A stretch of DNA of 64,000 bases from Chaetoderma sp. LZ-2023a (taxonomy: Eukaryota; Mollusca; Caudofoveata; Chaetodermatida; Chaetodermatidae), in NCBI GenBank assembly GCA_034401795.1, contig CM067367.1, forward strand, positions 56,796,206 through 56,860,205, in the 5' to 3' direction. Below are positions 23,174-33,723 of this stretch, in pieces. The notes beneath the pieces were generated by a model, which saw only the letters and a program-made list of their open reading frames with translations, was not told where the DNA came from and made no database searches. Each line of letters begins with the position of its first letter. The first letter of the stretch is position 1. Made by a program: the position numbers and the translations under genes.

Positions 23174-23673
23174 NNNNNNNNNNNNNNNNNNNNNNNNNNN
23201 NNNNNNNNNNNNNNNNNNNNNNNNNNNNNNNNNNNNNNNNNNNNNNNNNNNNNNNNNNNNNNNNNNNNNNNNNNNNNNNNNNNNNNNNNNNNNNNNNNNN
23301 NNNNNNNNNNNNNNNNNNNNNNNNNNNNNNNNNNNNNNNNNNNNNNNNNNNNNNNNNNNNNNNNNNNNNNNNNNNNNNNNNNNNNNNNNNNNNNNNNNNN
23401 NNNNNNNNNNNNNNNNNNNNNNNNNNNNNNNNNNNNNNNNNNNNNNNNNNNNNNNNNNNNNNNNNNNNNNNNNNNNNNNNNNNNNNNNNNNNNNNNNNNN
23501 NNNNNNNNNNNNNNNNNNNNNNNNNNNNNNNNNNNNNNNNNNNNNNNNNNNNNNNNNNNNNNNNNNNNNNNNNNNNNNNNNNNNNNNNNNNNNNNNNNNN
23601 NNNNNNNNNNNNNNNNNNNNNNNNNNNNNNNNNNNNNNNNNNNNNNNNNNNNNNNNNNNNNNNNNNNNNNNNN
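23174..23673. other. Assembly gap (500 N)
   Basis: The run is exactly 500 Ns, so it is a fixed-size placeholder rather than a measured length. It ends at the edge of the 23-bp minisatellite, which probably caused the break. Confidence 0.99.
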
Positions 23674-26600
23674 AATACCTTATAGTGATTATGATACATA
23701 CCTTATAGCGATTATGATGCATACCTTATGTGATTATCACACATATCTTATAGTGATGATGCATACCTTATAGTGATTATGATACATACCTCATAGTGAT
23801 TATGATGCATGCCTTATAGTGATTATCATACATACCTTATAGTGATTATGATACATACCTTATAGTGATTATGATACATACCTTATAGTGATTATGATAC
23901 ATACCTTATAGCGATTATGATACACACCTTATAGTGATTATGATGCATACGTTATAGTGATTATGATGCATATCTCATAGTGAGTATGATGCATACCTCA
24001 TAGTGATTATGATACATACCGTATAGTGATTATGATACATACCTTAGTGATTATGATACATACCGTATAGTGATTATGATACATACCTTATAGTGATTAT
24101 GATGCATACCGTATAGTGATTATGATAATACCTTATAGTGATTATGATACATACCTTATAGTGATTATGATGCATACCTTATGTAATTATCACACATATC
24201 TTATAGTGATGATGCATACCTTATAGTGATTATGATACATACCTCATAGTGATTATGATGCATACCTTATGTAATTATCACACATATCTTATAGTGATGA
24301 TGCATACCTTATAGTGATTATCATACATACCTCATAGTGATTATGATGCATGCCTTATAGTGATTATCATACATACCTTATAGTGATTATGATACATACC
24401 TTATAGTGATTATGATACATACCTTATAGTGATACATACCTTATAGTGATTATGATACATACCTTATAGTGATTATGATACATACCTTATAGTGATTATG
24501 ATGCATACCTTATAGAGATTATGATGCATGCCTTAGTGATTATCATACATACCTTATAGTGATTATGATACATACCTTATAGCGATTATGATAGATACCT
24601 TAGTGATTATGATACATACCTTATAGTGATTATGATACATACCTTATAGTGATTATGATACATGCCTTATAGTGATTATCATACATACCTTATAGTGATT
24701 ATGATACATACCTTATAGCGATTATGAGAGATACCTTAGTGATCATGATACATACCTTATAGTGATTATGATACATACCTTATAGTGATTATGATACATA
24801 CCTTAGTGATTATGATACATACCTTACAGTGATTATCAAAGCACATACCATATAGTGATTATGATATAAACCTTATATTGAGTATGATGCATACCTCATA
24901 GCGATTATGATACATACCTCATAGTGATTATGATACATACCTTATAGCGAATATGATAATACCTTATAGTGATTAGGATGCATACCTTAGTGATTATGAT
25001 ACATACCTTAGTGATTATCAAAACACATACCATATAGTGATTATGATACATACCTTAGTGATTATGTTACAAACATTATAGTGATTATGATACATACCTT
25101 ATAGCGATTATGATACACACCTTAGAGTGATTATGATGCATACGTTATAGTGATTATGATGCATATCTCATAGTGAGTATGATGCATACCTCATAGTGAT
25201 TATGATACATACCTTATAGTGATTATGATACATACCTTAGTGATTATGATACATACCGTATAGTGATTATGATACATACCTTATAGTGATTATGATGCAT
25301 ACCGTATAGTGATTATGATAATACCTTATAGTGATTATGATACATACCTTATAGCGATTATGATGCATACCTTATGTGATTATCACACATATCTTATAGT
25401 GATGATGCATACCTTATAGTGATTATGATACATACCTCATAGTGATTATGATGCATGCCTTATAGTGATTATCATACATACCTTATAGTGATTATGATAC
25501 ATACCTTATAGTGATTATGATACATACCTTATAGTGATTATGATACATACCTTATAGCGATTATGATACACACCTTATAGTGATTATGATGCATACGTTA
25601 TAGTGATTATGATGCATATCTCATAGTGAGTATGATGCATACCTCATAGTGATTATGATACATACCGTATAGTGATTATGATACATACCTTAGTGATTAT
25701 GATACATACCGTATAGTGATTATGATACATACCTTATAGTGATTATGATGCATACCGTATAGTGATTATGATAATACCTTATAGTGATTATGATACATAC
25801 CTTATAGTGATTATGATGCATACCTTATGTAATTATCACACATATCTTATAGTGATGATGCATACCTTATAGTGATTATGATACATACCTCATAGTGATT
25901 ATGATGCATACCTTATGTAATTATCACACATATCTTATAGTGATGATGCATACCTTATAGTGATTATCATACATACCTCATAGTGATTATGATGCATGCC
26001 TTATAGTGATTATCATACATACCTTATAGTGATTATGATACATACCTTATAGTGATTATGATACATACCTTATAGTGATACATACCTTATAGTGATTATG
26101 ATACATACCTTATAGTGATTATGATACATACCTTATAGTGATTATGATGCATACCTTATAGAGATTATGATGCATGCCTTAGTGATTATCATACATACCT
26201 TATAGTGATTATGATACATACCTTATAGCGATTATGATAGATACCTTAGTGATTATGATACATACCTTATAGTGATTATGATACATACCTTATAGTGATT
26301 ATGATACATGCCTTATAGTGATTATCATACATACCTTATAGTGATTATGATACATACCTTATAGCGATTATGAGAGATACCTTAGTGATCATGATACATA
26401 CCTTATAGTGATTATGATACATACCTTATAGTGATTATGATACATACCTTAGTGATTATGATACATACCTTACAGTGATTATCAAAGCACATACCATATA
26501 GTGATTATGATATAAACCTTATATTGAGTATGATGCATACCTCATAGCGATTATGATACATACCTCATAGTGATTATGATACATACCTTATAGCGAATAT

Positions 26601-26889
26601 GATAATACCTTATAGTGATTAGGATGCATACCTTAGTGATTATGATACATACCTTATAGTGATTATCATGCATACGTTATAGTGATTATGATGCATATCT
26701 TACAGTGATTATCAAAACACATACCATATAGTGATTATGATACATACATTATAGCGATTATGATACAAACCTTATAGTGATTATGATACATACCTCATAG
26801 TGATTATGATAAATACTGTAGTGATTATGATACATACCGTAGTGATTATGATACATACCTTATAGTGATTATGATACATACCGTATAGT
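23674..26889. repeat. 23-bp minisatellite array, block 1, with 1646-bp higher-order repeat
   Basis: Units have the core gtgattatgatacatacc followed by ttata, with 18-24 bp variants. Variant order recurs with a 1646-bp offset: the sequence from 23674 to about 25010 reappears from 25320 to about 26655. The array is interrupted at 26889 by E2 and resumes at 33918. Long ORFs across it are repeat artefacts. Confidence 0.95.
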
Positions 26890-26927
26890 AAACAAAATCT
26901 AGGATTTCTTTTTTCACGAGAGAGTTG

Positions 26928-27104
26928 ATACTTACCTCCCTAATACTTTTGATATTGCTAAATATTGGCTTTCACTCAATAAACACTCAGATTTAAAACA
27001 GTTAGGTGCCCCTACTGGGCAGGGAGTCAGAGCGTAGTCTGGCGGATGCCAGCCCCACCACCGCGCATGCGCAGACTAGCACTTCCTCTGACTAGATTAT
27101 TGGC
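26928..27104 (-). repeat. E2 inverted terminal repeat (3' side of element)
   Basis: Reverse complement of 33724-33901 with very few differences. It contains CGCGCATGCGCA (27062-27073), 'gttaggtgcccctactgggc', and the outer ATACTTACCTCCCTAA, which reads as a 5' splice-site consensus in element orientation. Confidence 0.93.
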
Positions 27105-27787
27105 TGACACACATGCAACTATTAAGAGCCTGAAGACCGAGCCTCTGTGGGGTGGAGAGGCCGGGTCCGTATCTAGGGAGGTAAGTATCAACTCTCTCGT
27201 GAAAAAAGAAATCCTAGATTTCGTTTATTTCACTTCAAGAGTATACTTACCTCCCTAATACTTTTGATATTGCCAGAATTCGAAAGTGAATCTGGCGGGA
27301 GGGAGGCGAGGTCAAAAGACCAGCTCATCCCTATACGCTTTTCTGCGTTTAAGGCACTTAAACTTCTGAAACTGTAAGAAAAAACAGTCAGGATTTGACT
27401 AACCATCGGATAACACCACCGATGTATGAGAGATGACCGAATGTCATATGCGCTCCCCCCCCCCTCCTTCCTGGGAGGAAGAGTCGACTGACCTCAATGT
27501 CCTATACGCTCTCTACGTACAAGTGCCATGTACTACAGGACAGAGACGAAAAAGCTCCATTTTCGTAACTCTCAACAATGAACCACACAAATACACAAAC
27601 CATCACCATATTAATAACGGGTAATCGTGACAATACAATCAACTACGGACAACACATGAACAAGACTGACCTTGTTGAAATGGCTGCTGACATCATCTTC
27701 CCATTGGTAAAGACTGATGCAGGCCCAAAAAAGTGGGTGTTTCCATAAATTAATTGTGAAATATATAAGTAATGAGGAAAAACCTCC
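27105..27787 (-). other. E2 3' untranslated region and internal complementary region
   Basis: Downstream of the recombinase stop. It includes the internal complementary region and, at 27452-27464, a C-run (G-run in element orientation) that is also present at the matching place in E1 (near 21692). No further gene is seen. Confidence 0.6.
27174..27257 (-). repeat. E2 internal complementary region with 15-bp palindromic arms
   Basis: TAGGGAGGTAAGTAT (27174-27188) pairs with 27243-27257. The interior matches the reverse complement of the left outer end (actctctcgtgaaaaaag...) and then of the right outer end (atttcacttcaagagtatac), with the join between 27226 and 27227. Confidence 0.92.
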
Positions 27788-28921
27788 TCAAAAAATATAA
27801 ATCGACAAGGCGAGAGGATTAGAGGTGTCACGGAGATAATGGTCTGTAAAACTTGACTCACAGTGCCACTGAGCCACCGACATAATATCATCCACAGGGA
27901 CCCCATTAAATAGGGCCGTGGATGTCACTACGCCGCGGACACTGTGAGCCTTGGCCACGTCAACCTGCTTCCCGGTGGCGGATTTATGGCAAAACTGAAT
28001 GCATTCCACAATCCACCTGGAAATGGTGTCCTTAGAAGCCCTGCCATGGGGTTCAATATATGACAACCATAACGCTGACTGGTCGGTGCGCCACTCCGCC
28101 GTACGTTGTTTGTACCGGTGCAGCGCCCGGACGGGACACCATGCTTTAGAATTAGGATCATATCTAGTTAAAGCAGGCAAAATAATAGGTTGACCTGGAT
28201 ATTTCAACGACTGATTTTTAGCCAAGAAATTAATCCTAGGTAGCAGCTTAAGGCCTTCCCCTGAAACCACAAAACGGTCATCCTCGGCTGATAAGGCATG
28301 AATTTCACTCCTACGCCTAGCCGAGGCCGCAGCAATTAAAAACACAGTCTTCAGTGTTAATAGTTTCATAGAAATGGAACTAAGTGGTTCAAAAGGCTTA
28401 TCACCTAGTACTTGAAGCACTAGCGATAAACTCCAAGACGGAATCACAGGTGGATTCCTTGGTCTTAGATTGCCCATGCCTTTAATTAATACATTTAATG
28501 TATTTACTTCATCACTTCCCCTCTTAGCCAAGCAAGGAATAACAGACATTAATGCTGACTTATAACCAGCAATAGAGTTAGGCTTGAGGCTATAGGCATC
28601 ATAGAGGTGACAGAGGAAATCAGCTACTACTTGAATAGATGAATCCATTGGATCAATACATCTTTTTGAGCACCATTCTGCAAATCTGTTGATTTTATAA
28701 TTATATGCTCTGGAGGTTGACCCCCTCCTGGCTTTGGCCATAAACATGGCTGCTTGCTCAGAAAAGCCCTCCTTAATTCTAGATTCCTTGACAACATCCA
28801 CGCAGTCAATCTGAACATTGACGGATTGTTGTGAAGGGCCTTGCCCTGGAAGATAATATCGTCCATCAGAGGCAGAGGAACCGGATTGCAGACCAGAAGG
28901 TCCAGCAGATCCGTATACCAT
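27788..28921 (-). CDS. E2 tyrosine recombinase
   Basis: This 377-codon reading starts at ATG 28921 (MVYGSAGPSG), my choice because homology to E1 is clear from here; the frame itself is open much further upstream (to 30724). Residues ~65-135 form the core-binding part (RRGSTSRAYNYKINRF). Catalytic residues: R203 in ARRRSEIHAL, H326 and R329 in AHSVRGVVTS, W352, and nucleophile Y362 in FTDHYLRD. The enzyme integrates the circular cDNA without target duplication. It overlaps the RT-RNase H ORF by ~295 bp in another frame. Translation of this frame may use a bypass start or a fusion; the sequence does not show which. Confidence 0.88.
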   Translation of the reverse strand: MVYGSAGPSGLQSGSSASDGRYYLPGQGPSQQSVNVQIDCVDVVKESRIKEGFSEQAAMFMAKARRGSTSRAYNYKINRFAEWCSKRCIDPMDSSIQVVADFLCHLYDAYSLKPNSIAGYKSALMSVIPCLAKRGSDEVNTLNVLIKGMGNLRPRNPPVIPSWSLSLVLQVLGDKPFEPLSSISMKLLTLKTVFLIAAASARRRSEIHALSAEDDRFVVSGEGLKLLPRINFLAKNQSLKYPGQPIILPALTRYDPNSKAWCPVRALHRYKQRTAEWRTDQSALWLSYIEPHGRASKDTISRWIVECIQFCHKSATGKQVDVAKAHSVRGVVTSTALFNGVPVDDIMSVAQWHCESSFTDHYLRDTSNPLALSIYIF

Positions 28922-30774
28922 GATCGGCTTGGCCAATCCGGGGCGATCAGAAGCACTTGGCATTCCTCTTGTCTGATTTTCTGAAGAATTTTTGGAATCA
29001 GGATTGCTGGAGGGAATGCGTATGCATACCTTCTCCCCCAGCTGATAGCTAACGCATCTGTTGCGAAAGCGCTTGGATCCGGAATCGGAGAGACGTACGT
29101 CGTCATCTTCGCATTCTTCTTCGTTGCGAACAAATCGATGTTGGGTTTCCCCCAATGGTCGAACAGACGATCCGCCACACATTGATTTAGTTGCCATTCC
29201 GTGGGTAAAACACTCATCCTTCGGCTCAATGAGTCTGCTAGCAGGTTTAACCTTCCCGGAATATGAACTGCTTTCAAGGTAATCTGGTGATCCAGACACC
29301 AACAAAGCAGTTTCCATGTCATCATACAGAGACTGGGCGACTTCGTTCCGCCCTGGCGGTTTATGTAAGTCACAACTGTTGAGTTGTCTGAACGAATAAG
29401 AACAATCTTGCCCTGAACTTTCTGTAAGAAATGTTCCAGGCCCAGGACTACTGCTTTTAGCTCCAGTAGATTTATATGTTCCTTTGACTGTTCCAGATTC
29501 CAAAGCCCTGATATCGTGGACTCTTCCAGGCAAGCTCCCCAGCCCTCCATCGATGCATCTGTATACACAGTCACCTGAGGGTGGGGAGGGGTTAGCAAAA
29601 CCCCCGGCAAGAGATTCTCTGTATTCAACCACCATTGCAGGTGGTGAATCAGAGGCGCCAACACTGACACATTCGAGTCCAGCGAACCTGTACTCTGGGT
29701 CCATTGTGTCATGAGAAATAACTGGATCGGCCGCCTGTGTAAGGCGGCCTGAGGAATGACTGGTTCCAATGAAACCATCAACCCCAGCATTCTCAAGTAA
29801 ACCCGTGCCAGGACATGACGACTGTCGCACACTGACTGAATTAATGAGATGAGTTTCTGAACTCTCTCCTGAGTAGGATAAACATATCCTGTCTCTAGAT
29901 CGAAGAACATCCCCAGGTAAACAAACTTCTGGGATGGAGTCAGCTCTGATTTTGGGAAATTGATCATCCAGCCTAAGTCTGTGAGAGTTTTCAAAACAAT
30001 CTCCAGATTGGCCGACAAACTTTCCCGGGTGTGCGCTTTCAACAGCCAGTCGTCTATGTACGTGTGGACTGCTATGCTTCTCCTGCGGAGGTATGCTGTG
30101 ATCGCAAGAACCACACGGGTGAAAACCCGAGGAGCCGTGGAAATTCCGAAGGGCAACACCCTGAATTCCCACTGTCTGCCCTGGAATGCAAATCTCAGGA
30201 AGCGACAGAAACTCCCGTGGATGGGGATGTGGAAATAAGCGTCCTTCAAATCTATCGACGCCGTCCACATCCCCCTCTCCAACCCCGCCAACACCGAGCG
30301 CACCGTTTCCATCTTGAAACTGGGCGTCTCGATGAACTTGTTCAATGGCTTGAGGTTGAGAATCGGTCTCCACCCTCCGGTGCGTTTTGTTACTAAGAAC
30401 AGGGTTGAATAGAAGCCCGGACACCTTTGTGCCGGCTGAATAGCTCCCTTTTGTACGAGGGAATTTATCTCCTCCTCGATACACAACCTTTGCTCTGGAT
30501 CTCTCGGAATGGGAGTCCAGACTGGCACTAGAGACAGTCGCGACGGCGGGCCTGTCATCCACTCTGGATGATACCCGACGGAAAGCCATCGCAAGACTAA
30601 ACGGTCCTGAGTTAACCGTTCCCACTCTTGCATGTGGTCGGCTAGCCGGCCTCCCACCGGTCCACCTAGGGACCGCGGTGGACACGAGGCATGCAAGAGC
30701 GGCACTGTCTCCGTCGCCATACACACCGGAGTGGTTCTTACCGCGGTAAGCGTCCTGTCAGGACCGATAACCAC
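28627..30774 (-). CDS. E2 reverse transcriptase-RNase H-MT-like protein
   Basis: The ORF has 715 aa and is intact. RT spans ~120-310 with LVTKRTGGWRPILNLKPLN, IDLKDAYFHIPI, VLPFGISTAPRVF and catalytic YIDD at 239-242. RNase H spans ~402-520 with acidic residues D406 (YTDAS), E438 (LLELKAV), D463 (RSDNST) and D514 (LLADSLS). Residues ~535-630 (KPNIDLFATKKNAK, YAFPPAILIP, LLIAPDWPSRSWYTDLL) match the segment described as methyltransferase-like in DIRS elements; activity is unproven. The start overlaps the end of gag by 37 nt, implying coupled or re-initiated translation. It makes the element cDNA. Confidence 0.92.
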   Translation of the reverse strand: MVIGPDRTLTAVRTTPVCMATETVPLLHASCPPRSLGGPVGGRLADHMQEWERLTQDRLVLRWLSVGYHPEWMTGPPSRLSLVPVWTPIPRDPEQRLCIEEEINSLVQKGAIQPAQRCPGFYSTLFLVTKRTGGWRPILNLKPLNKFIETPSFKMETVRSVLAGLERGMWTASIDLKDAYFHIPIHGSFCRFLRFAFQGRQWEFRVLPFGISTAPRVFTRVVLAITAYLRRRSIAVHTYIDDWLLKAHTRESLSANLEIVLKTLTDLGWMINFPKSELTPSQKFVYLGMFFDLETGYVYPTQERVQKLISLIQSVCDSRHVLARVYLRMLGLMVSLEPVIPQAALHRRPIQLFLMTQWTQSTGSLDSNVSVLAPLIHHLQWWLNTENLLPGVLLTPPHPQVTVYTDASMEGWGACLEESTISGLWNLEQSKEHINLLELKAVVLGLEHFLQKVQGKIVLIRSDNSTVVTYINRQGGTKSPSLCMMTWKLLCWCLDHQITLKAVHIPGRLNLLADSLSRRMSVLPTEWQLNQCVADRLFDHWGKPNIDLFATKKNAKMTTYVSPIPDPSAFATDALAISWGRRYAYAFPPAILIPKILQKIRQEECQVLLIAPDWPSRSWYTDLLDLLVCNPVPLPLMDDIIFQGKALHNNPSMFRLTAWMLSRNLELRRAFLSKQPCLWPKPGGGQPPEHIIIKSTDLQNGAQKDVLIQWIHLFK

Positions 30775-32816
30775 GCCCAGATCCTCGCGCGCCCCGCCCC
30801 GCGCGCACCTTGGTGCGCGGGCGGCTGCCTGGCTGACGGCGCCTGAGGAACCTGCGCCCCCCTCGCTGCTGGCCGAATCGCACGCGGCCGAGGCCGACGC
30901 TGCGACGGTGGCTGGCCTCTGACTTGGCCAGCACCACCTCGAGCCTGCAGGGGACGATACGCAGGGGCCGCGGCGCGAACGTTAGCACGACGCAGCACCT
31001 CAAACTGCTCGCGCAGCGCCCTCTGGTTATTCACCAGGGTGACCGTCTCCTGGAGGTGCCGACATCCCTCACCTCCAAAAAGACCAGGACCCGTCATAGG
31101 CGTACGCAGTAGCCTATTGTACAGGTCCTGAGACGGGCACAGATTGTCCAGGGCAAACATGCGTCTTGCCCGGACACTCCTGGTCACCGCCCGAGTCATA
31201 CAGTCCAGCGCCAGGTTAATACCATCCTGGATGGCTCGCTGGACCGTGACCGGACTTGGCTGGCGCGATGCGGATGCCGTTACTACCCCCTGTAACAGCT
31301 GGGAGACGTGGGACAGAGCGGCAATCGAAGCCCTCCCACTCTCCTCCGCATCACGCAACGCGGTATTCGCCGAACGCAACGCGTTCGAGCACAAGACCCC
31401 CGTGTCAGAACGGGAGCCTGGCCGCACATCCTCACCCAAAGCCGCGCGGTCATCCACGCTGGGCTTGGGTACCACACCGTACCGCTGGTAATCCAGGGGC
31501 ACGATGCGACAACGCCTGGCCACCTCGCGAGGGGCCTTCGCGAGACGTCCACTCGACTTAATGGACGACTCCGCCGCCTTGAACATGTCAACGACATGCT
31601 CCGCCAGCGGCAGAGAAGGCATAGCGTTAGCAGTCGGTTTCCCAGCTAACCACGGCCTGTGGTCACGCTGGCTAGCCGACTGCTCCACGGGCAGATCAGG
31701 CCTAACGCTCACCAACCACTGGCAAGCGTCAGACCAATCCTCCTCCGTGGCTAACTGCGAGCGCTCTACAAGACGGGGTCCTTCGTCTTCCTCCTGAGCG
31801 CAAGCAGCAGAGCTTGACGGCGGGTACGCTGATACACCTGGCAAGCCAGGGAAAACATGCGGGCCTGACAGCACCGGCATGACAATATCACTGGTTTGAC
31901 CAGGAGCAGGCACCGTGGCAGAGCGCGGGGTATATACCGCCCCACCACGGGCCCGGCCAGCACCAGCAACACCCTCGGCAAGCCGAGGTATGCGGTACCG
32001 CTGGCCATCAGCAGCGCCCTGGGCCACCACCTGAGCCGCGGACTCTACTCCAGGGTGAGTAAAACCGTGGAAGAAGCCACCTGTATTCCCCGCGAGGGGT
32101 GCACAAACGTCTTCATCCATGTCCACGTCGTCAGACGGCGACCCTAGCAGGTAATCCTCATCACCCTGGTCAGAAAGATTAGACCCCGGGTCAGCAAAGA
32201 GAGCTAACCCGGGCTGACCAGGAACGGTGCCATAGGAGGTACTGGCCACCGCGGCGTGCGGATACCCCTGGACTGATAAGCAGCCCGCGGGTTCCAGCGA
32301 CAACCGTCCACGGTCCCCTCTCGGCGCGGCAATAAGCCTGCTGCCAGGGTCGTGGAACGCCCCCTCTAATGGGGCCACCTCTGAATCGTCGAACAACGGA
32401 AGCGGTCTAAGGAAAACCGATCCAGAGGCGGGGATTACCTGCTCCGAAGCCGATGATGAGGACAGTAAAGGATTTGGTCCAGGAAGCATGCCACGAAGCA
32501 ACCCTGGAACCAAATCCTTTATTGTCCTCTTCATCTCTCCCAACATCTCGGTCCGGAAGGCCTCCATATCCACCGCGGACGAGACCTTCCCCTTACCCTT
32601 CCTACTTACAACCTCTCGTTTCCGCTTCTTCTTCTTCTCCTCCTCTACCACCTTGTCTGTCGCCTGTAAGCAGCACAAGAATTCGGACATTAACTCGCCC
32701 CCCCAGTGCTTACATATGTCACAATTAGCCAAGGGACCACAAGGGCTACATTGATAGCAAAGATGAGGCCAGAACTTATCATGTAGAAAACGTCCACAGG
32801 ACGCGCAACCCGGTCC
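30738..32816 (-). CDS. E2 gag-like protein, predicted second exon
   Basis: The frame is open from 32837, but I start the exon at 32816, after a 3' splice site (tttgccctgtttcag, AG at 32818-32817). The protein (~692 aa in this exon) opens GPGCASC with the motif C-x2-C-x10-H-x-C-x2-C-x2-C-x5-C-x2-C-x2-W, a probable zinc-binding domain. A lysine-rich stretch (EEEKKKKRKREVVSRKGKGK) follows, then acidic low-complexity sequence. Conserved blocks shared with E1 are EDWSDACQWLVSVRP, SPVTVQRAIQDGINLALDC and GPGLFGGEGCRHLQETVTL; the C-terminus is Arg/Pro rich. The role is inferred as particle or nucleic-acid-binding protein. If unspliced, the Met at 32837 could serve as start. Confidence 0.85.
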   Translation of the reverse strand, partial: GPGCASCGRFLHDKFWPHLCYQCSPCGPLANCDICKHWGGELMSEFLCCLQATDKVVEEEKKKKRKREVVSRKGKGKVSSAVDMEAFRTEMLGEMKRTIKDLVPGLLRGMLPGPNPLLSSSSASEQVIPASGSVFLRPLPLFDDSEVAPLEGAFHDPGSRLIAAPRGDRGRLSLEPAGCLSVQGYPHAAVASTSYGTVPGQPGLALFADPGSNLSDQGDEDYLLGSPSDDVDMDEDVCAPLAGNTGGFFHGFTHPGVESAAQVVAQGAADGQRYRIPRLAEGVAGAGRARGGAVYTPRSATVPAPGQTSDIVMPVLSGPHVFPGLPGVSAYPPSSSAACAQEEDEGPRLVERSQLATEEDWSDACQWLVSVRPDLPVEQSASQRDHRPWLAGKPTANAMPSLPLAEHVVDMFKAAESSIKSSGRLAKAPREVARRCRIVPLDYQRYGVVPKPSVDDRAALGEDVRPGSRSDTGVLCSNALRSANTALRDAEESGRASIAALSHVSQLLQGVVTASASRQPSPVTVQRAIQDGINLALDCMTRAVTRSVRARRMFALDNLCPSQDLYNRLLRTPMTGPGLFGGEGCRHLQETVTLVNNQRALREQFEVLRRANVRAAAPAYRPLQARGGAGQVRGQPPSQRRPRPRAIRPAARGAQVPQAPSARQPPAHQGARGAGRARIWAWLSVLTGRLPR

Positions 32817-33579
32817 CTGAAACAGGGCAAAGGACAAGGAGTATGAGCAAACTAGTTAAGCTTAGACACTCAAACCAACTCAAAGAGAAGGAAAACGATC
32901 ATAAAGATCAATATACATCAAAAACCAGCATAGCGACTTGAATTGCTGATAAATACATAGCCAGGCTGATTATGACGTCATTAATCCCGTGACAGGAAAA
33001 ATTCGATCCCAACAAAACATCCAAGTGCAAGGACGAATTGTATGCTGAATGGATACGTCGACTACACAACCATCAGATACATATAGATAACTCTTTTCTG
33101 GCAAAAATGTTAATTATCTCCCTTTGCTTACTATAATTAACATCACCACATTATCAATAACTAGATACCTGACACTTTGTATAGACAAACCATCCAACGT
33201 GACGAACCGGAGAACTCCACCATCTGCACGCCTCTTAACTCTCTCCACCTCATGGGGAAGGAATTGGATCAAGAGGGCAAAGTGAGAAGACCTTTATACT
33301 AGGCCTCCAACTCACTGGACATAATTTTTCATTTGGTTAGATAACCTAACAGTGTTAGTAGGAAATGGAACCATGGTGGAGAGAAAACTAACTCTCTGCT
33401 GCTGTGATGCCACCACCTAGCGTCATACAGACCTGTGGACATAAACAGAAAGAGAAATTAGCCTTAGGTAGCACCGAGTTGACATAAACCAACTAACCAA
33501 GGCGCTTATCACGGTAAACGCGAGTCCCGGAAACACAATACACCGGGAAGAAAAACTCGCTAATTTTACTAGAAGTCAC

Positions 33580-33630
33580 CTGATTTAAAGGTCCTAAGTC
33601 CCCCTTTGGCGAAGTGATCCTTCCTGCCAT
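33580..33630 (-). CDS. E2 predicted first coding exon of gag-like protein
   Basis: ATG at 33630-33628 opens 17 codons (MAGRITSPKGDLGPLNQ) ending CAG before GTGACT. The donor, the ~763-nt intron (33579-32817), the acceptor and the phase 0 junction parallel E1 exon 1 (15796-15843). The peptide sequences differ between elements, so conservation is of structure rather than sequence. Confidence 0.6.
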
Positions 33631-33723
33631 CCAAATCAGTGACTATCACTCCAAAATAACACCACTTAAACAGTTTAAGAGTAAGAAAAAGCTTTTGCAC
33701 AAAAAGACATGTGTGATCTCTCT

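Noticed and set aside
23025-23722. Long ORFs across the first N gap
   Set aside because: They consist of Ns translated as unknown residues and have no coding support.
23674-26889. CRISPR-like regular array
   Set aside because: Units are contiguous 23-bp repeats with no unique spacers, in an invertebrate TE context; it is a minisatellite.
30632-32754. Plus-strand ORFs opposite the E2 gag and RT genes
   Set aside because: Shadows of GC-rich minus-strand coding sequence with no conserved motif.
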